A stretch of 52,713 bases of DNA. Source: Nesterenkonia sp. E16_10 (GTDB lineage Bacteria; Actinomycetota; Actinomycetes; Actinomycetales; Micrococcaceae). The stretch lies in contig NZ_JADPSA010000051.1 of assembly GCF_017347085.1 (NCBI RefSeq), positions 1-52,713 of the forward strand, read 5' to 3'. A program made the position numbers and the translations under genes. Position 1 is the stretch's first letter. Every line of letters begins with the position of its first letter. Shown here piece by piece: positions 16,423-24,512 of the stretch. The notes beneath the pieces are model-generated. The model had not been told where the DNA came from. It saw only the letters and a program-made list of their open reading frames with translations, and did no database searches.

Positions 16423-17100
16423 ATGGACCTTGAAGTACTGCGCCGCGCACCGCTGTTCGCCACGCTCGACGACGACGTCTTCAGCGCCCTCATCAAAGAG
16501 CTCGATGAGGTTGACCTTTCCCGCGGGTCATCGGTCTTCCACGAGGGTGACCAGGGGGATCAGCTCTACTTCATCATCTCCGGGAAGATCAAGCTGGGAC
16601 GCACCACCCCGGACGGCCGGGAGAACCTGCTGGCCGTGCTCGGCCCGGGTGAGATCTTCGGTGAGATGGCGCTGTTCAACCCCGCGCCCCGCACCGCCAC
16701 CGCCACCGCGGTGTCCGAGACTCGACTCGCCGGTCTGCGCCACGACAGCCTGCGCAACGTGATCACCACCAACCCCGAGGTCTCGGTCCAGCTGCTGCAG
16801 GCCCTGGCCAAGCGGCTGACCCGGACCAACGAGTCCCTCGCGGACCTCGTCTTCTCCGACGTGCCCGGCCGCGTGGCCAAGGCGCTGCTGGACCTGGCCG
16901 ACCGCTTCGGTCGTCCGGCTCCGGACGGCGTGCTGGTGGCGCACGAGCTCACCCAGGAGGAGCTGGCCCAGCTGGTCGGTGCCTCCCGCGAGACCGTGAA
17001 CAAGGCACTGGCCGAGTTCGTCCAGCGCGGCTGGCTGCGCCTGGAGGCGCGCGCCGTGGTGATCCTGGACATCCAGCGGATCCGCCAGCGCTCGCGCTGA
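16423..17100 (+). CDS. crp: Crp/Fnr family transcriptional regulator (GlxR-like)
   Basis: A 225-residue cAMP-receptor-type regulator. Residues 1-120 form the cyclic-nucleotide domain, with the phosphate-binding cassette GEIFGEMALFNPAPRTATATA near residues 76-96 including Arg90. A dimer helix follows (LLQALAKRLTRTNESLADLVF), then a winged helix-turn-helix with TQEELAQLVGASRETVNKALAEF (about 167-189) as the DNA-reading unit. The close match to actinobacterial GlxR/Crp suggests a global regulator of carbon metabolism; the nearby acs gene is a typical target. The 276-base upstream gap is large and leadered, with AGGAAG 12 bases before the ATG; I could not settle its promoter. A strong terminator follows. 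Confidence 0.93.
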   Translation: MDLEVLRRAPLFATLDDDVFSALIKELDEVDLSRGSSVFHEGDQGDQLYFIISGKIKLGRTTPDGRENLLAVLGPGEIFGEMALFNPAPRTATATAVSETRLAGLRHDSLRNVITTNPEVSVQLLQALAKRLTRTNESLADLVFSDVPGRVAKALLDLADRFGRPAPDGVLVAHELTQEELAQLVGASRETVNKALAEFVQRGWLRLEARAVVILDIQRIRQRSR

Positions 17101-17154
17101 ACTGAGCCCGCTGGTCTCACCCAGCGTCGAGCCCAGACATAGCTGGCTGAAGAC

Positions 17155-17195
17155 ACAGAAGGAGCGCCCGGCACTATGCCGGGCGCTCCTTCTGT
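17155..17195. terminator. Bidirectional terminator between crp and the ATP-grasp gene
   Basis: A perfect 18-pair stem (17155-17172 with 17178-17195) with a five-base loop ACTAT lies between two converging genes. The stem starts with ACAGAAGG and ends with CCTTCTGT, so each direction has a pyrimidine-rich 3' side. Confidence 0.85.
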
Positions 17196-17240
17196 ATCTG
17201 GCTGTATCGAGCTGTGTCTGGCTGTATCTGACGGTGTCTG
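17191..17240 (+). repeat. Five degenerate 10-base tandem repeats
   Basis: Units of ten bases with consensus GCTGTATCTG run from 17191 to 17240 (units starting 17191, 17201, 17211, 17221, 17231; one to three differences each). They overlap the last five bases of the terminator stem and end 15 bases before the converging ATP-grasp gene stop. Confidence 0.75.
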
Positions 17241-17255
17241 CGGTGGGCCCGGGGG

Positions 17256-18587
17256 CTATTCCCCGGTGACCCGCGAGGGCGGATAGAACCGCAGGAACTT
17301 GCGCACCAGCGAGGCCTGCGCGGCCAGCAGCAGCGCCACGCGGCGCGGGCTGCGGTCCGCCGCATAGAAGAACGGGTTCCGCCTGCCGCCAGAGCGGAGG
17401 ATTCGGGCGATCCGGCGTCGTCGTTCCGGGTCCGAGACGTAGCGGCTGGCCAGCCAGCCCGGCAGCACGGTGTAGACCGTCTCGGCCTGGTCCTCCACGC
17501 GGGTCGTATCGCCGTCGGCGGAGAGCTCACCGCGGATGAAGTCCCGCACGTAGTACTCCACCGGGTTGTTGCCGGCCCCGGTGATGTAGTAGCTCGAGCG
17601 GCCCAGACGCGGGTTGAGCTCGAAGAACTTGGTCTTGCCGTCGCGCGGATCGTACTTCAGGTCGAAGTTCGCGTAGCCCACCCAGTCCAGCTCGGTGAGC
17701 AGCTTCTGTGCCTGATCCACGGCTTCTGAGTTCTTCGTCGTGAGGATCACCGAGGGGTTGCCCAGCGCGGCGGGGGAGTGATCCTCCACCACGGTCTCGC
17801 CCCAGGAGGCGAACCGGATTCTCGAGTTCTGATCGGCATAGCAGGTCAGCACCCGCATGTTCTGGTCGTCGCCGGGAACCTCCTCCTGCACCACGAAGCT
17901 GGCCCGGTATCCGGCGGCATGGACCTTGCCGAAGAGCTCGGCGAGCTCCTCCGGGGTCTGCACCCGGTGGACCTTGTGCTTGCCCTCGAACTCGGTCCAG
18001 TACCAGGCGGTCACATCGGCTGGCTTCGCCCAGACCGGGAAGCTGAGCTCCAGCGGGAGCTGGGTGTCCAGATCGGCGTCGAAGTCCACCACCCGGGTGA
18101 CCGGATGGTCCACGCCGAGCTTCTCGGCCAGCGCGGTGAAGTTGTCCTTCACGGTCGCGGCGTCGAACCGAGCCCGGTCGACATAGGGGACGACGACGTC
18201 CTCGCCCAGGTCCTCCGGGTGGGTCTCGCGCAGCTCGATGATCGCCTGCACCGTGGAGTCGATGGCGCCCAGCAGCAGGATCGGGATGCACTGATCCCGC
18301 AGTCGCCGGATCGGGGCGAGGTTCAGCCCGGTGCGCACATGCTCCATCACCGTGCCGTTCTCGATCTCAAGATGGGTGATGATCTTCGAATGCTTGATCA
18401 TCCACATCTGGTGCTTCGAGAGCACCAGTGAGGTGATGCCATAGGCCTCATGGAAGGCCCGGGCCGCGCCATAGGCGCCGGCGTCGCCGCCGATGATCAC
18501 CGGGGCGAAGCCGACCTGCGCCCAGGCGCGCTCCTGCTCCTGCCACCGCGGATCCTGGGTCAGGACCTGGGGTGCCTCAGCGGACAT
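17256..18587 (-). CDS. ATP-grasp carboxylate-amine ligase
   Basis: A 443-residue ATP-grasp enzyme of the carboxylate-amine ligase group that contains bacterial D-aspartate ligase. The N-terminal part has PVIIGGDAGAYGAARAFHEAYG, resembling the pre-ATP-grasp domain. The ATP-grasp part shows SFPVWAKPADVTAWYW, SFVVQEEVPGDDQNMRVLT and the metal/ATP site VGYANFDLKYDPRDGKTKFFELNPRLGRSS. The C-terminus is Arg-rich with a short hydrophobic helix (RRVALLLAAQASLVRKFLRF) that could bind the membrane surface. It overlaps ridA by 11 bases. Substrate is not known; an interpeptide-bridge ligase of peptidoglycan is one plausible option given the nearby penicillin-binding protein, but that is inference. Confidence 0.8.
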   Translation of the reverse strand: MSAEAPQVLTQDPRWQEQERAWAQVGFAPVIIGGDAGAYGAARAFHEAYGITSLVLSKHQMWMIKHSKIITHLEIENGTVMEHVRTGLNLAPIRRLRDQCIPILLLGAIDSTVQAIIELRETHPEDLGEDVVVPYVDRARFDAATVKDNFTALAEKLGVDHPVTRVVDFDADLDTQLPLELSFPVWAKPADVTAWYWTEFEGKHKVHRVQTPEELAELFGKVHAAGYRASFVVQEEVPGDDQNMRVLTCYADQNSRIRFASWGETVVEDHSPAALGNPSVILTTKNSEAVDQAQKLLTELDWVGYANFDLKYDPRDGKTKFFELNPRLGRSSYYITGAGNNPVEYYVRDFIRGELSADGDTTRVEDQAETVYTVLPGWLASRYVSDPERRRRIARILRSGGRRNPFFYAADRSPRRVALLLAAQASLVRKFLRFYPPSRVTGE

Positions 18588-19050
18588 GGGCGATGAGGTC
18601 GACTTCCACCGGGGTGTCCAGCGGCAGCACCGTCACGCCGACGGCGCTGCGCGCGTGCTGTCCTGCCTCGCCGAAGGCCGCGCCGAGCAGCTCCGAGGCG
18701 CCGTTGAGCACCTTGGGCTGACCGGTGAAGCTCGGCGCCGAGGCGACGAAGCCGCCCACCTTGGCGATCCGGGTGATCCGGTCGAGATCACCCACGGCCG
18801 CCTTCAGCGCGCCGATGCAGTTGAGCGCGCACTGCCGCGCGAGCTCGTAGGCCTGCTCCTGCGTCACCTCGGCGCCGACCTTGCCGGTCATCGGCAGCGC
18901 GCCATCGACGAAGGGCAGCTGGCCGGAGACATAGACGACGCCGTCGGCGATGACCGCCGGCTGATAGGAGGCCACCGGGGGAACGACATCGGGAACGCTC
19001 AGGCCGAGCTCGGCCAGGCGCGCTTCAACAGCGGAGATCTGCTCAGCCAT
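18577..19050 (-). CDS. ridA: RidA family protein (Rid/YjgF)
   Basis: A 157-residue protein of the RidA/YjgF/UK114 superfamily, whose best known members hydrolyse reactive enamine/imine intermediates from amino-acid metabolism. Family segments are VYVSGQLPFVDGALP, EQAYELARQCALNCIGALKAAVGDLDRITRIAKVGGFV, PKVLNGASELLGAAFGEAGQHARSAVGVTVLPLDTPVEVDL. The Arg of HARSAVGV aligns with the conserved substrate-binding Arg. It is the middle gene of a DUF4177-ridA-ATP-grasp run on the minus strand, nine bases after the DUF4177 stop and overlapping the ligase by 11 bases. No clear ribosome binding site, so coupling to DUF4177 is likely. The long form places it in the second RidA subgroup rather than archetypal RidA. 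Confidence 0.9.
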   Translation of the reverse strand: MAEQISAVEARLAELGLSVPDVVPPVASYQPAVIADGVVYVSGQLPFVDGALPMTGKVGAEVTQEQAYELARQCALNCIGALKAAVGDLDRITRIAKVGGFVASAPSFTGQPKVLNGASELLGAAFGEAGQHARSAVGVTVLPLDTPVEVDLIAHVR

Positions 19051-19059
19051 GTGTCTGAC

Positions 19060-19227
19060 TCAGTTCCGCGGGCGCTTGAGGTAGGCGACGGGGGCGTTGC
19101 CCTCCGGGCCGGGCAGCACGGTGACCAGCTCCCAGCCGTCCTCGCCCCACTGGTCAAGGATGCCCTTGGTGTTGTGGATGATCAGCGGAATCGTCGCGTA
19201 TTCCCATTGGGTCTCAGATGCACTCAT
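19060..19227 (-). CDS. DUF4177 small protein
   Basis: A 55-residue protein, translated by hand: it begins MSASETQWEYATIPLIIHNTK and continues ILDQWGEDGWELVTVLPGPEG, ending AYLKRPRN. The pattern W-E-Y near the start and L-x-x-W-G-x-D-G-W-E-L-V is the DUF4177 signature, a small protein of unknown role widely found in actinobacteria. The ATG at 19227 is set by a TAGTCT box ending six bases before it. It leads a minus-strand unit with ridA and the ATP-grasp ligase, and is divergent from the penicillin-binding protein gene. Confidence 0.85.
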   Translation of the reverse strand: MSASETQWEYATIPLIIHNTKGILDQWGEDGWELVTVLPGPEGNAPVAYLKRPRN

Positions 19228-19233
19228 ATTCTC

Positions 19234-19239
19234 AGACTA
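19234..19239 (-). promoter_or_regulatory. Leaderless -10 box for the DUF4177-ridA-ligase unit
   Basis: TAGTCT on the minus strand ends six bases before ATG 19227, with no ribosome binding site. Confidence 0.55.
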
Positions 19240-19314
19240 ACGGACGCCTGCCGCGACCAAGAAGCGTCCGTCCAGATCCGTCGCGATCCGCGTCCAGATC
19301 CGCGCCCGGGTCCG

Positions 19315-19326
19315 GGTGACGTCACC
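19315..19326. promoter_or_regulatory. 12-base perfect palindrome GGTGACGTCACC
   Basis: A perfect inverted repeat in the 138-base divergent region between DUF4177 and the PBP gene, ending 26 bases before the PBP -10 box, i.e. just upstream of its expected -35 position. It is a candidate operator for an unknown regulator. Confidence 0.4.
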
Positions 19327-19352
19327 TCCCGCAGCGGCTTGGAGCTTGCCGG

Positions 19353-19358
19353 TAGGAT
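19353..19358 (+). promoter_or_regulatory. Leaderless -10 box for the class A PBP
   Basis: TAGGAT ends seven bases before ATG 19366. This spacing favours 19366 over an in-frame ATG at 19357 that overlaps the box itself. Confidence 0.55.
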
Positions 19359-19365
19359 GAAGCCC

Positions 19366-21693
19366 ATGGCGTCGCGTAAATCTCCCCTGTTTGATACTGC
19401 CACCACGGTCGGCAAGATCATGTCCTTCCTGGGCGTGAGCGCTCTCTGCGGCCTGCTGGCAGCAGGGCTGATCTTCCCGCTGGCGGCCTCTGGCGGGGCT
19501 GCCGCGGCCGCCGGCACGGACATCCTCGAGGACATCCCTGCCGAGCTGGCAGAGGAACCGCTGAGCGTGCCCTCGCACATCTACGCCTCCGACGGCACCG
19601 AGCTGGCGACCTTCTATGCCGAGAACCGGCAGCCGGTGGCGCTGGAGGATATCTCCCAGGAGATGATCGACGCCATCATCGCCATCGAGGACGAGCGCTT
19701 CTACGAGCACGGCGGCGTCGATCCCCGCGGCCTGTCCCGGGCGCTGGTGCACAACGCCACCTCGGACTCCCAGCAGGGTGCCTCCACGATCACCCAGCAG
19801 TATGTGAACAACATGTTGATCAACGCCGTGGTGATCACCGGTGAGGGCCGCCTGACGATCTCCGGCACCGGGGAGAAGACCTACGCCGACAAGCTGCGCG
19901 AGATGAAGCTCGCCGTCGCCGTCGAGCAGGAGATGACCAAGGACGAGATCCTCGCGGGCTACCTGAACATCGTGCTGCTCGGGGGCCGCACCTACGGCGT
20001 CGAGGCGGCCGCGCAGTATTATTGGGGCATCCCGGCCTCGGAGCTCAACGTGGCCCAGGCCGCAGTCCTGGCCGGAATGGTGCAGTCGCCCAACGGCTAC
20101 AACCCCGAGGTCAACCCAGAGGCGTCCCAGGCTCGCCGGGACATCGTGCTCGGTTCGATGCTGGACGAAGAGGTCATCACCCAGGAGGAGTACGACGAGG
20201 CGGTCGGCTCGGGCCTTGGGCTGGAGATCAACCGCGAGGAGGTCGGCTGCGTCTCTGCCACGATGGCTCCTTACTTCTGTGACTACGTGCGCCGCGAGAT
20301 CCTCGCCAGCGACACCTTCGGCCCCGACGAGGCGGCGCGGGAAGAACTGCTCGACCGCGGCGGTCTGCGCATCACGACCACCCTCGACCCCGACGCTCAG
20401 ACCGCGGCCCAGGACCAGGTTGAAGCCGCTGTTCCGGTGACCGACGAATCAGAGGCCGCGGCGACCCTGACCTCGGTGGAGCCAGGCACCGGAAATATCC
20501 TCTCCATGGCGCAGAACCGGGTCTTCGATCCCGACACCACGCAACAGGGACGCACCACGCTGAACTACAACGTCGGTGCCGACGCCGGCGGCGGCGGCGG
20601 CTTCCAGGCCGGGTCCTCGCTGAAGCCCTTCGTCGTGGCCGCCTGGATCGAAGAGGGTGGCGAGACCGACGACGTCGTCGACGCCTCCGTGGACGAGTGG
20701 GCCGACACCGAGCGCTGGGAAGCCAGCTGCCTGGAGCGTGGATACACCACGGCGGACAACGTCTGGGACGTCAGCAACGTGGAGGACAACTCCAACCGTC
20801 GGATGACCATCGACTACGGTGTCTACTTCTCCGTCAACACCGCGACGCTGGCCACGTCAACTGAAATGGACCTGTGCGCGATCACCGATGTCACTGACCG
20901 GCTGGGCGTCCGCACGGCACGCGATGGCCAGGGACTTGACCCCAGCAACCCCTCATTCGTGCTTGGGCCGGACGGGGTATCCCCACTCACTCAGGCGGCG
21001 GCCTATGCTGCCTTCGCCGACGACGGGAACTACTGTGAGCCGCGTGCGATCCTCGAGGTCACCGACACCCACGGCAACGAGTACGACGTCCCCGAGGCCA
21101 ACTGCGAACAGGTCATCGACGAAGACGTCGTGGCGCAGGTCAATGACACCACCATCAATATCGCCGAAGGTACCGTCGCGGCCGGAGATCCCCCGTTCCC
21201 GATGGCCGGCAAGACCGGAACCAATGACTTTGCGTCCTCGACCTGGTTCGTCGGCTACTCCTCCGGGGTCTCCACCGCGAGCTGGATCGGCAACACCGAG
21301 CGAGTCCTGGACGGCTACAACAAGAACCGGGTTCCGGTCAACGGTCAGCGCTACGACGAATTCTTCGGATCTACGCTCGCGGCGCCGATGTGGCTGGAGT
21401 ACATGACCGCCGTGGGCGACGACTATGACACCTCCGACTTCCGTGAGGCCGATGACTCGCCCTATGAGGACCGGCGTGATCTGGCGCGTTACCGCGACGG
21501 CGGCACCGTCTCCGAAGGTGGCGATCCCGGTGGCGAAGGCTCCGAGGCCGACCCTGACGAGGCTTCCGACGACGAGCGCTCGAACAACAACCGCGGCGGG
21601 AACAACAACGGCGGCGGCAACGGCGGCGGGAACAACAACGGCGGCGGCAACAGCGGCGGCAGCAACAACGATTCCGACGGAGACGACGACTGA
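19366..21693 (+). CDS. Class A penicillin-binding protein (glycosyltransferase/transpeptidase)
   Basis: A 775-residue bifunctional cell-wall enzyme (PonA family). After a short cytoplasmic tail and one membrane helix (about residues 18-46), the GT51 glycosyltransferase domain shows EDERFYEHGGVDPRG (catalytic Glu near 108) and GASTITQQYVNNML. The transpeptidase domain has the three active-site motifs: Ser417-Ser-Leu-Lys420, Ser489-Val-Asn491 and Lys616-Thr-Gly-Thr619. No PASTA domain is present; instead a flexible acidic then Asn/Gly-rich tail of about 60 residues, encoded partly by 30-base tandem repeats, ends the protein. The domain between GT51 and transpeptidase has paired Cys (GCVSATMAPYFCDYV). 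Start chosen by promoter spacing and family N-terminus. Confidence 0.94.
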   Translation: MASRKSPLFDTATTVGKIMSFLGVSALCGLLAAGLIFPLAASGGAAAAAGTDILEDIPAELAEEPLSVPSHIYASDGTELATFYAENRQPVALEDISQEMIDAIIAIEDERFYEHGGVDPRGLSRALVHNATSDSQQGASTITQQYVNNMLINAVVITGEGRLTISGTGEKTYADKLREMKLAVAVEQEMTKDEILAGYLNIVLLGGRTYGVEAAAQYYWGIPASELNVAQAAVLAGMVQSPNGYNPEVNPEASQARRDIVLGSMLDEEVITQEEYDEAVGSGLGLEINREEVGCVSATMAPYFCDYVRREILASDTFGPDEAAREELLDRGGLRITTTLDPDAQTAAQDQVEAAVPVTDESEAAATLTSVEPGTGNILSMAQNRVFDPDTTQQGRTTLNYNVGADAGGGGGFQAGSSLKPFVVAAWIEEGGETDDVVDASVDEWADTERWEASCLERGYTTADNVWDVSNVEDNSNRRMTIDYGVYFSVNTATLATSTEMDLCAITDVTDRLGVRTARDGQGLDPSNPSFVLGPDGVSPLTQAAAYAAFADDGNYCEPRAILEVTDTHGNEYDVPEANCEQVIDEDVVAQVNDTTINIAEGTVAAGDPPFPMAGKTGTNDFASSTWFVGYSSGVSTASWIGNTERVLDGYNKNRVPVNGQRYDEFFGSTLAAPMWLEYMTAVGDDYDTSDFREADDSPYEDRRDLARYRDGGTVSEGGDPGGEGSEADPDEASDDERSNNNRGGNNNGGGNGGGNNNGGGNSGGSNNDSDGDDD
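21601..21660 (+). repeat. Two 30-base tandem repeats in the PBP tail
   Basis: Units 21601-21630 and 21631-21660 differ at two bases and begin AACAACAACGGCGGCGGCAA. In frame they give NNNGGGNGGG and NNNGGGNSGG. A partial unit follows. Confidence 0.85.
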
Positions 21694-21713
21694 GCGCCAC
21701 CGCATCCCTGAAG

Positions 21714-22616
21714 GTGGTGGGCCTGGGTGTCAATGACTTCCAGGTCCGCCATGTGCCTGTGCCGCTGCGCGCCGGCGCCGGACTCAGGATCCTGCACATC
21801 TCCGACATCCACTACGTCCCGGGCCAGCGCAAGAAGTTCGCCTGGCTGCAGTCCCTGGCGGAGCTGAAGCCCGACCTGGTGATCAACACCGGGGATAATC
21901 TCTCGCACCCCGATGCGGTGGGCGAGGTGCTCGAGGCGTTGGGGTCGCTGCTTCGGTTCCCGGGAGTCTTCGTCGGCGGATCCAACGACTACTACGCGCC
22001 CACCTGGAAGAACCCGCTGCGCTATTTCCGCGGCCCGTCCAAGCTGGATGCGGAGCCCGAGAGTCTGGACTGGCAGCGACTGTTCCGCGCCTTTGAGTCC
22101 AGCGGATGGAAGAACCTCAACAACCGGACCGCCGAACTGAGTGTGGCCGGACAGGCCCTGAGCTTCTCCGGTCTCGATGATCCGCACATAGGTCGAGACG
22201 ACTTCCAGGGCTGGCCGGCATCCGGCGCCTCGGTCCAGGAGCGGAGCTCGAGCGTCGATCCACGCAGCACTGGTCCGCTGCGCATCGGTGTGGCCCACGC
22301 CCCGGTCTCCGCCGCGCTGGACACGCTGGCCGGCAGCGGCGCCGAACTGATCCTCGCCGGGCACACCCACGGCGGACAGGTCTGCCTGCCCGGCGGTCGC
22401 GCCCTGGTCACCAACTGCGACCTGCCGCGTCCTCAGGCCAAGGGGCTGAGCTCGGTGCAGGTCCCGGCACGTCAGGTGCCAGGCCATCCGGAGCAGCCCG
22501 CCCGGACCGTCCCGCTCCACGTCTCCGCCGGCATCGGAACCTCTCGAACAGCCCCGGTGCGGCTGTTCTGTCCGCCGGAGGCCACGATCATTGAAGTTCA
22601 GCACGAAACGACATAG
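21714..22616 (+). CDS. Metallophosphoesterase (calcineurin-like, YkuE type)
   Basis: A protein of about 300 residues with the metal ligands of calcineurin-like phosphoesterases: HISDIHY, NTGDNLS, GGSNDYY, VAHAPVS and AGHTHGGQ. In other actinobacteria this gene sits directly after the class A PBP gene, and it does so here, 20 bases downstream. Related YkuE-type enzymes act at the cell surface, but no signal peptide is visible. The start is uncertain: GTG 21714 is reported, yet it has no ribosome binding site, while an in-frame CTG at 21690 overlapping the PBP stop has GGAG seven bases before it. Substrate unknown. Confidence 0.85.
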   Translation: MVGLGVNDFQVRHVPVPLRAGAGLRILHISDIHYVPGQRKKFAWLQSLAELKPDLVINTGDNLSHPDAVGEVLEALGSLLRFPGVFVGGSNDYYAPTWKNPLRYFRGPSKLDAEPESLDWQRLFRAFESSGWKNLNNRTAELSVAGQALSFSGLDDPHIGRDDFQGWPASGASVQERSSSVDPRSTGPLRIGVAHAPVSAALDTLAGSGAELILAGHTHGGQVCLPGGRALVTNCDLPRPQAKGLSSVQVPARQVPGHPEQPARTVPLHVSAGIGTSRTAPVRLFCPPEATIIEVQHETT

Positions 22617-22628
22617 GTTAGTTGCTTG

Positions 22629-24512
22629 ATGCAACGAGTAGCTGGAGTTGAGAGCACCGAGACCTCCGGGCGCAGTCGTACGCTCTGGCAGGCCCTGGCC
22701 CGGCTCGGCCCTTATCTCGAGGGCCTCAAGCTCCGCTGGACCCTGGGCCTGATCGCAGCGATCGGCGCCGGCATCGTCGCACTCTCGATCCCGCAGGTCC
22801 TTCAGGTCCTGGTGAACTCGCTGCTAGATGACGACGCCCAGATCAGCGCCGTGTGGGGTGCCGGAGCGGTGATTCTCGCGCTGGGCGTGCTGGAGGCCGG
22901 ACTGGTCTACCTGCGCCGGTTCTTCGTGATCCCGCCCGCCTCGGACGCCGAGACCTCCATGCGCACCCGGCTCTTCGACAAGCTCCAGGACCTCTCCGCC
23001 TCCTTCCACGCCGCCTGGGGAGCCGGGCAGCTGCAGTCCCGCGCCATCGCCGACCTGAACCTGCTGCGCCGCTGGTTCGCCTTCGGCTCGTTGATGCTGA
23101 TCACCTCGGTGGTCAGCCTGCTCGTGGGCTTCACCCTGATGGCCACGCTTTCTCCGCTGCTGGCGGTGGTCTTCCTCGGCGCCGCGCTGCCGATCATGAT
23201 CATCGGGCCGCGGTTCCGCAAGAAATTCGTGTACTACTCGCGGGCCTCGCAGGACCAGGCCGGGGACGTGGCCACCAAGGTCGAGGAATCGGTGCATGGG
23301 ATTCGAGTGCTCAAGGCCTTCGGCCGCGGGGACTACGCCCAGGAGGGCTTCACCGAGGAGGCCGACGAGCTGCGCGACCTCGAGGTCTCCAAGGCCCGGA
23401 CGCTGGCGAAGTTCCTGATGGCCATGGTGATCCTGCCCGAGGGGATCCTCGGACTGTGCCTGCTGATCGGGCTGTGGCAGGTCGCCAACCAGGAGACCAC
23501 CGGCGTGACCACCGGCGCGCTGGCCGCGTTCTTCGCCACCGCCGCGGTGCTCAAGGGCCCGATCGAGGGCGTGGGCATGATGCTGGGCATGACCTTCACC
23601 GCCAAGACCGCCATCGACCGGCACGCCGACGTGATGGACACCGCCACCGACATCACCTCGCCGGAGGCCCCCGTGCAGGCTCCGGAGCGCGGCGTGCTGG
23701 AGCTCGAGGACGTCCATTTCCGCTACCCCGATACCAAGGCCGGGGACCGGGACCTGATCGACGGGGTCACCTTGAAGGTCCGGCCGGGTGAGACCATGGC
23801 GCTGGTCTCCGCCACCGGCGGGGGCACCTCCACGCTGCTGAACCTGATTCCCCGGCTCTACGAGGCCACCGGCGGTGCGATCCGGATCGACGGGGTGGAT
23901 GTGAAGGACTTCAGTCTGGCGGATCTGCGCTCCCGGGTCGGGGTCGCGTTCGAGGACCCGGTCCTGTTCTCCACCTCGGTGAAGTCCAACGTGCTGCTGG
24001 GCACCTCCCACCTGCGCGACGTCGACGACCCGCAGGACCCCGACCGTGACGCCGCACCGGCCCCAGATGAGCTCGACGAGGTGCTGCGCCGCTCCCTGAG
24101 CACCGCCGACGCCGAGTTCGTCGACGCCCTGCCCCAGGGCGTGGACACCCCCGTGGGGGAGGAGGGGCTGAGCCTCTCCGGCGGTCAGCGTCAGCGCCTG
24201 GCGCTGGCCCGCGCGATCGCCTCCGCTCCCTCGGTGCTGCTGCTCGATGATCCGCTCTCCGCCCTGGATGTCCGCACCGAGGAGGCGGTCACGCACCGGC
24301 TGCGTGAGGTGCTGAACCGGACCACCACGCTGATCGTCGCGCACCGACCCTCTACCGTGGCGATGGCGGACCGGGTGGCGATGCTCGAGCACGGCCGGAT
24401 CAGCGACGTCGGCACCCACTCGGAGCTGCTCCAGCGCAGCGCCGCCTACCGCGAGGTCATGAGCGCCAGCGTGCGCCCCGTCAGCGCCGAGGAGGTGCTC
24501 AGCCATGAGTGA
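22629..24512 (+). CDS. ABC exporter half-transporter with degenerate ATP site
   Basis: A 627-residue half-transporter, six membrane helices (about residues 25-320) then an ATPase domain. Its ATP site is degenerate: Walker A reads SATGGGTST (394-402), with Thr400 in place of the essential Lys, and Walker B ends LLLDDP (Asp541 instead of the catalytic Glu). Its signature motif is intact (LSGGQ, 516-520). Together with the next gene, which has the opposite pattern, it fits a heterodimeric exporter of the TM287/288 or BmrCD type. An in-frame TTG at 22626 is six bases after a TAGGTT box, so the true start may be there. It overlaps the partner gene by eight bases. Substrate unknown. Confidence 0.9.
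   Translation: MQRVAGVESTETSGRSRTLWQALARLGPYLEGLKLRWTLGLIAAIGAGIVALSIPQVLQVLVNSLLDDDAQISAVWGAGAVILALGVLEAGLVYLRRFFVIPPASDAETSMRTRLFDKLQDLSASFHAAWGAGQLQSRAIADLNLLRRWFAFGSLMLITSVVSLLVGFTLMATLSPLLAVVFLGAALPIMIIGPRFRKKFVYYSRASQDQAGDVATKVEESVHGIRVLKAFGRGDYAQEGFTEEADELRDLEVSKARTLAKFLMAMVILPEGILGLCLLIGLWQVANQETTGVTTGALAAFFATAAVLKGPIEGVGMMLGMTFTAKTAIDRHADVMDTATDITSPEAPVQAPERGVLELEDVHFRYPDTKAGDRDLIDGVTLKVRPGETMALVSATGGGTSTLLNLIPRLYEATGGAIRIDGVDVKDFSLADLRSRVGVAFEDPVLFSTSVKSNVLLGTSHLRDVDDPQDPDRDAAPAPDELDEVLRRSLSTADAEFVDALPQGVDTPVGEEGLSLSGGQRQRLALARAIASAPSVLLLDDPLSALDVRTEEAVTHRLREVLNRTTTLIVAHRPSTVAMADRVAMLEHGRISDVGTHSELLQRSAAYREVMSASVRPVSAEEVLSHE

Noticed and set aside
17191-17240. CRISPR-like repeats
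   Set aside because: Units are ten bases long and without spacers; no cas genes are in the window.
18493-19365. Upstream extension of the PBP frame
   Set aside because: It runs through ridA and DUF4177 on the other strand and lacks similarity; the PBP family N-terminus begins at 19366.
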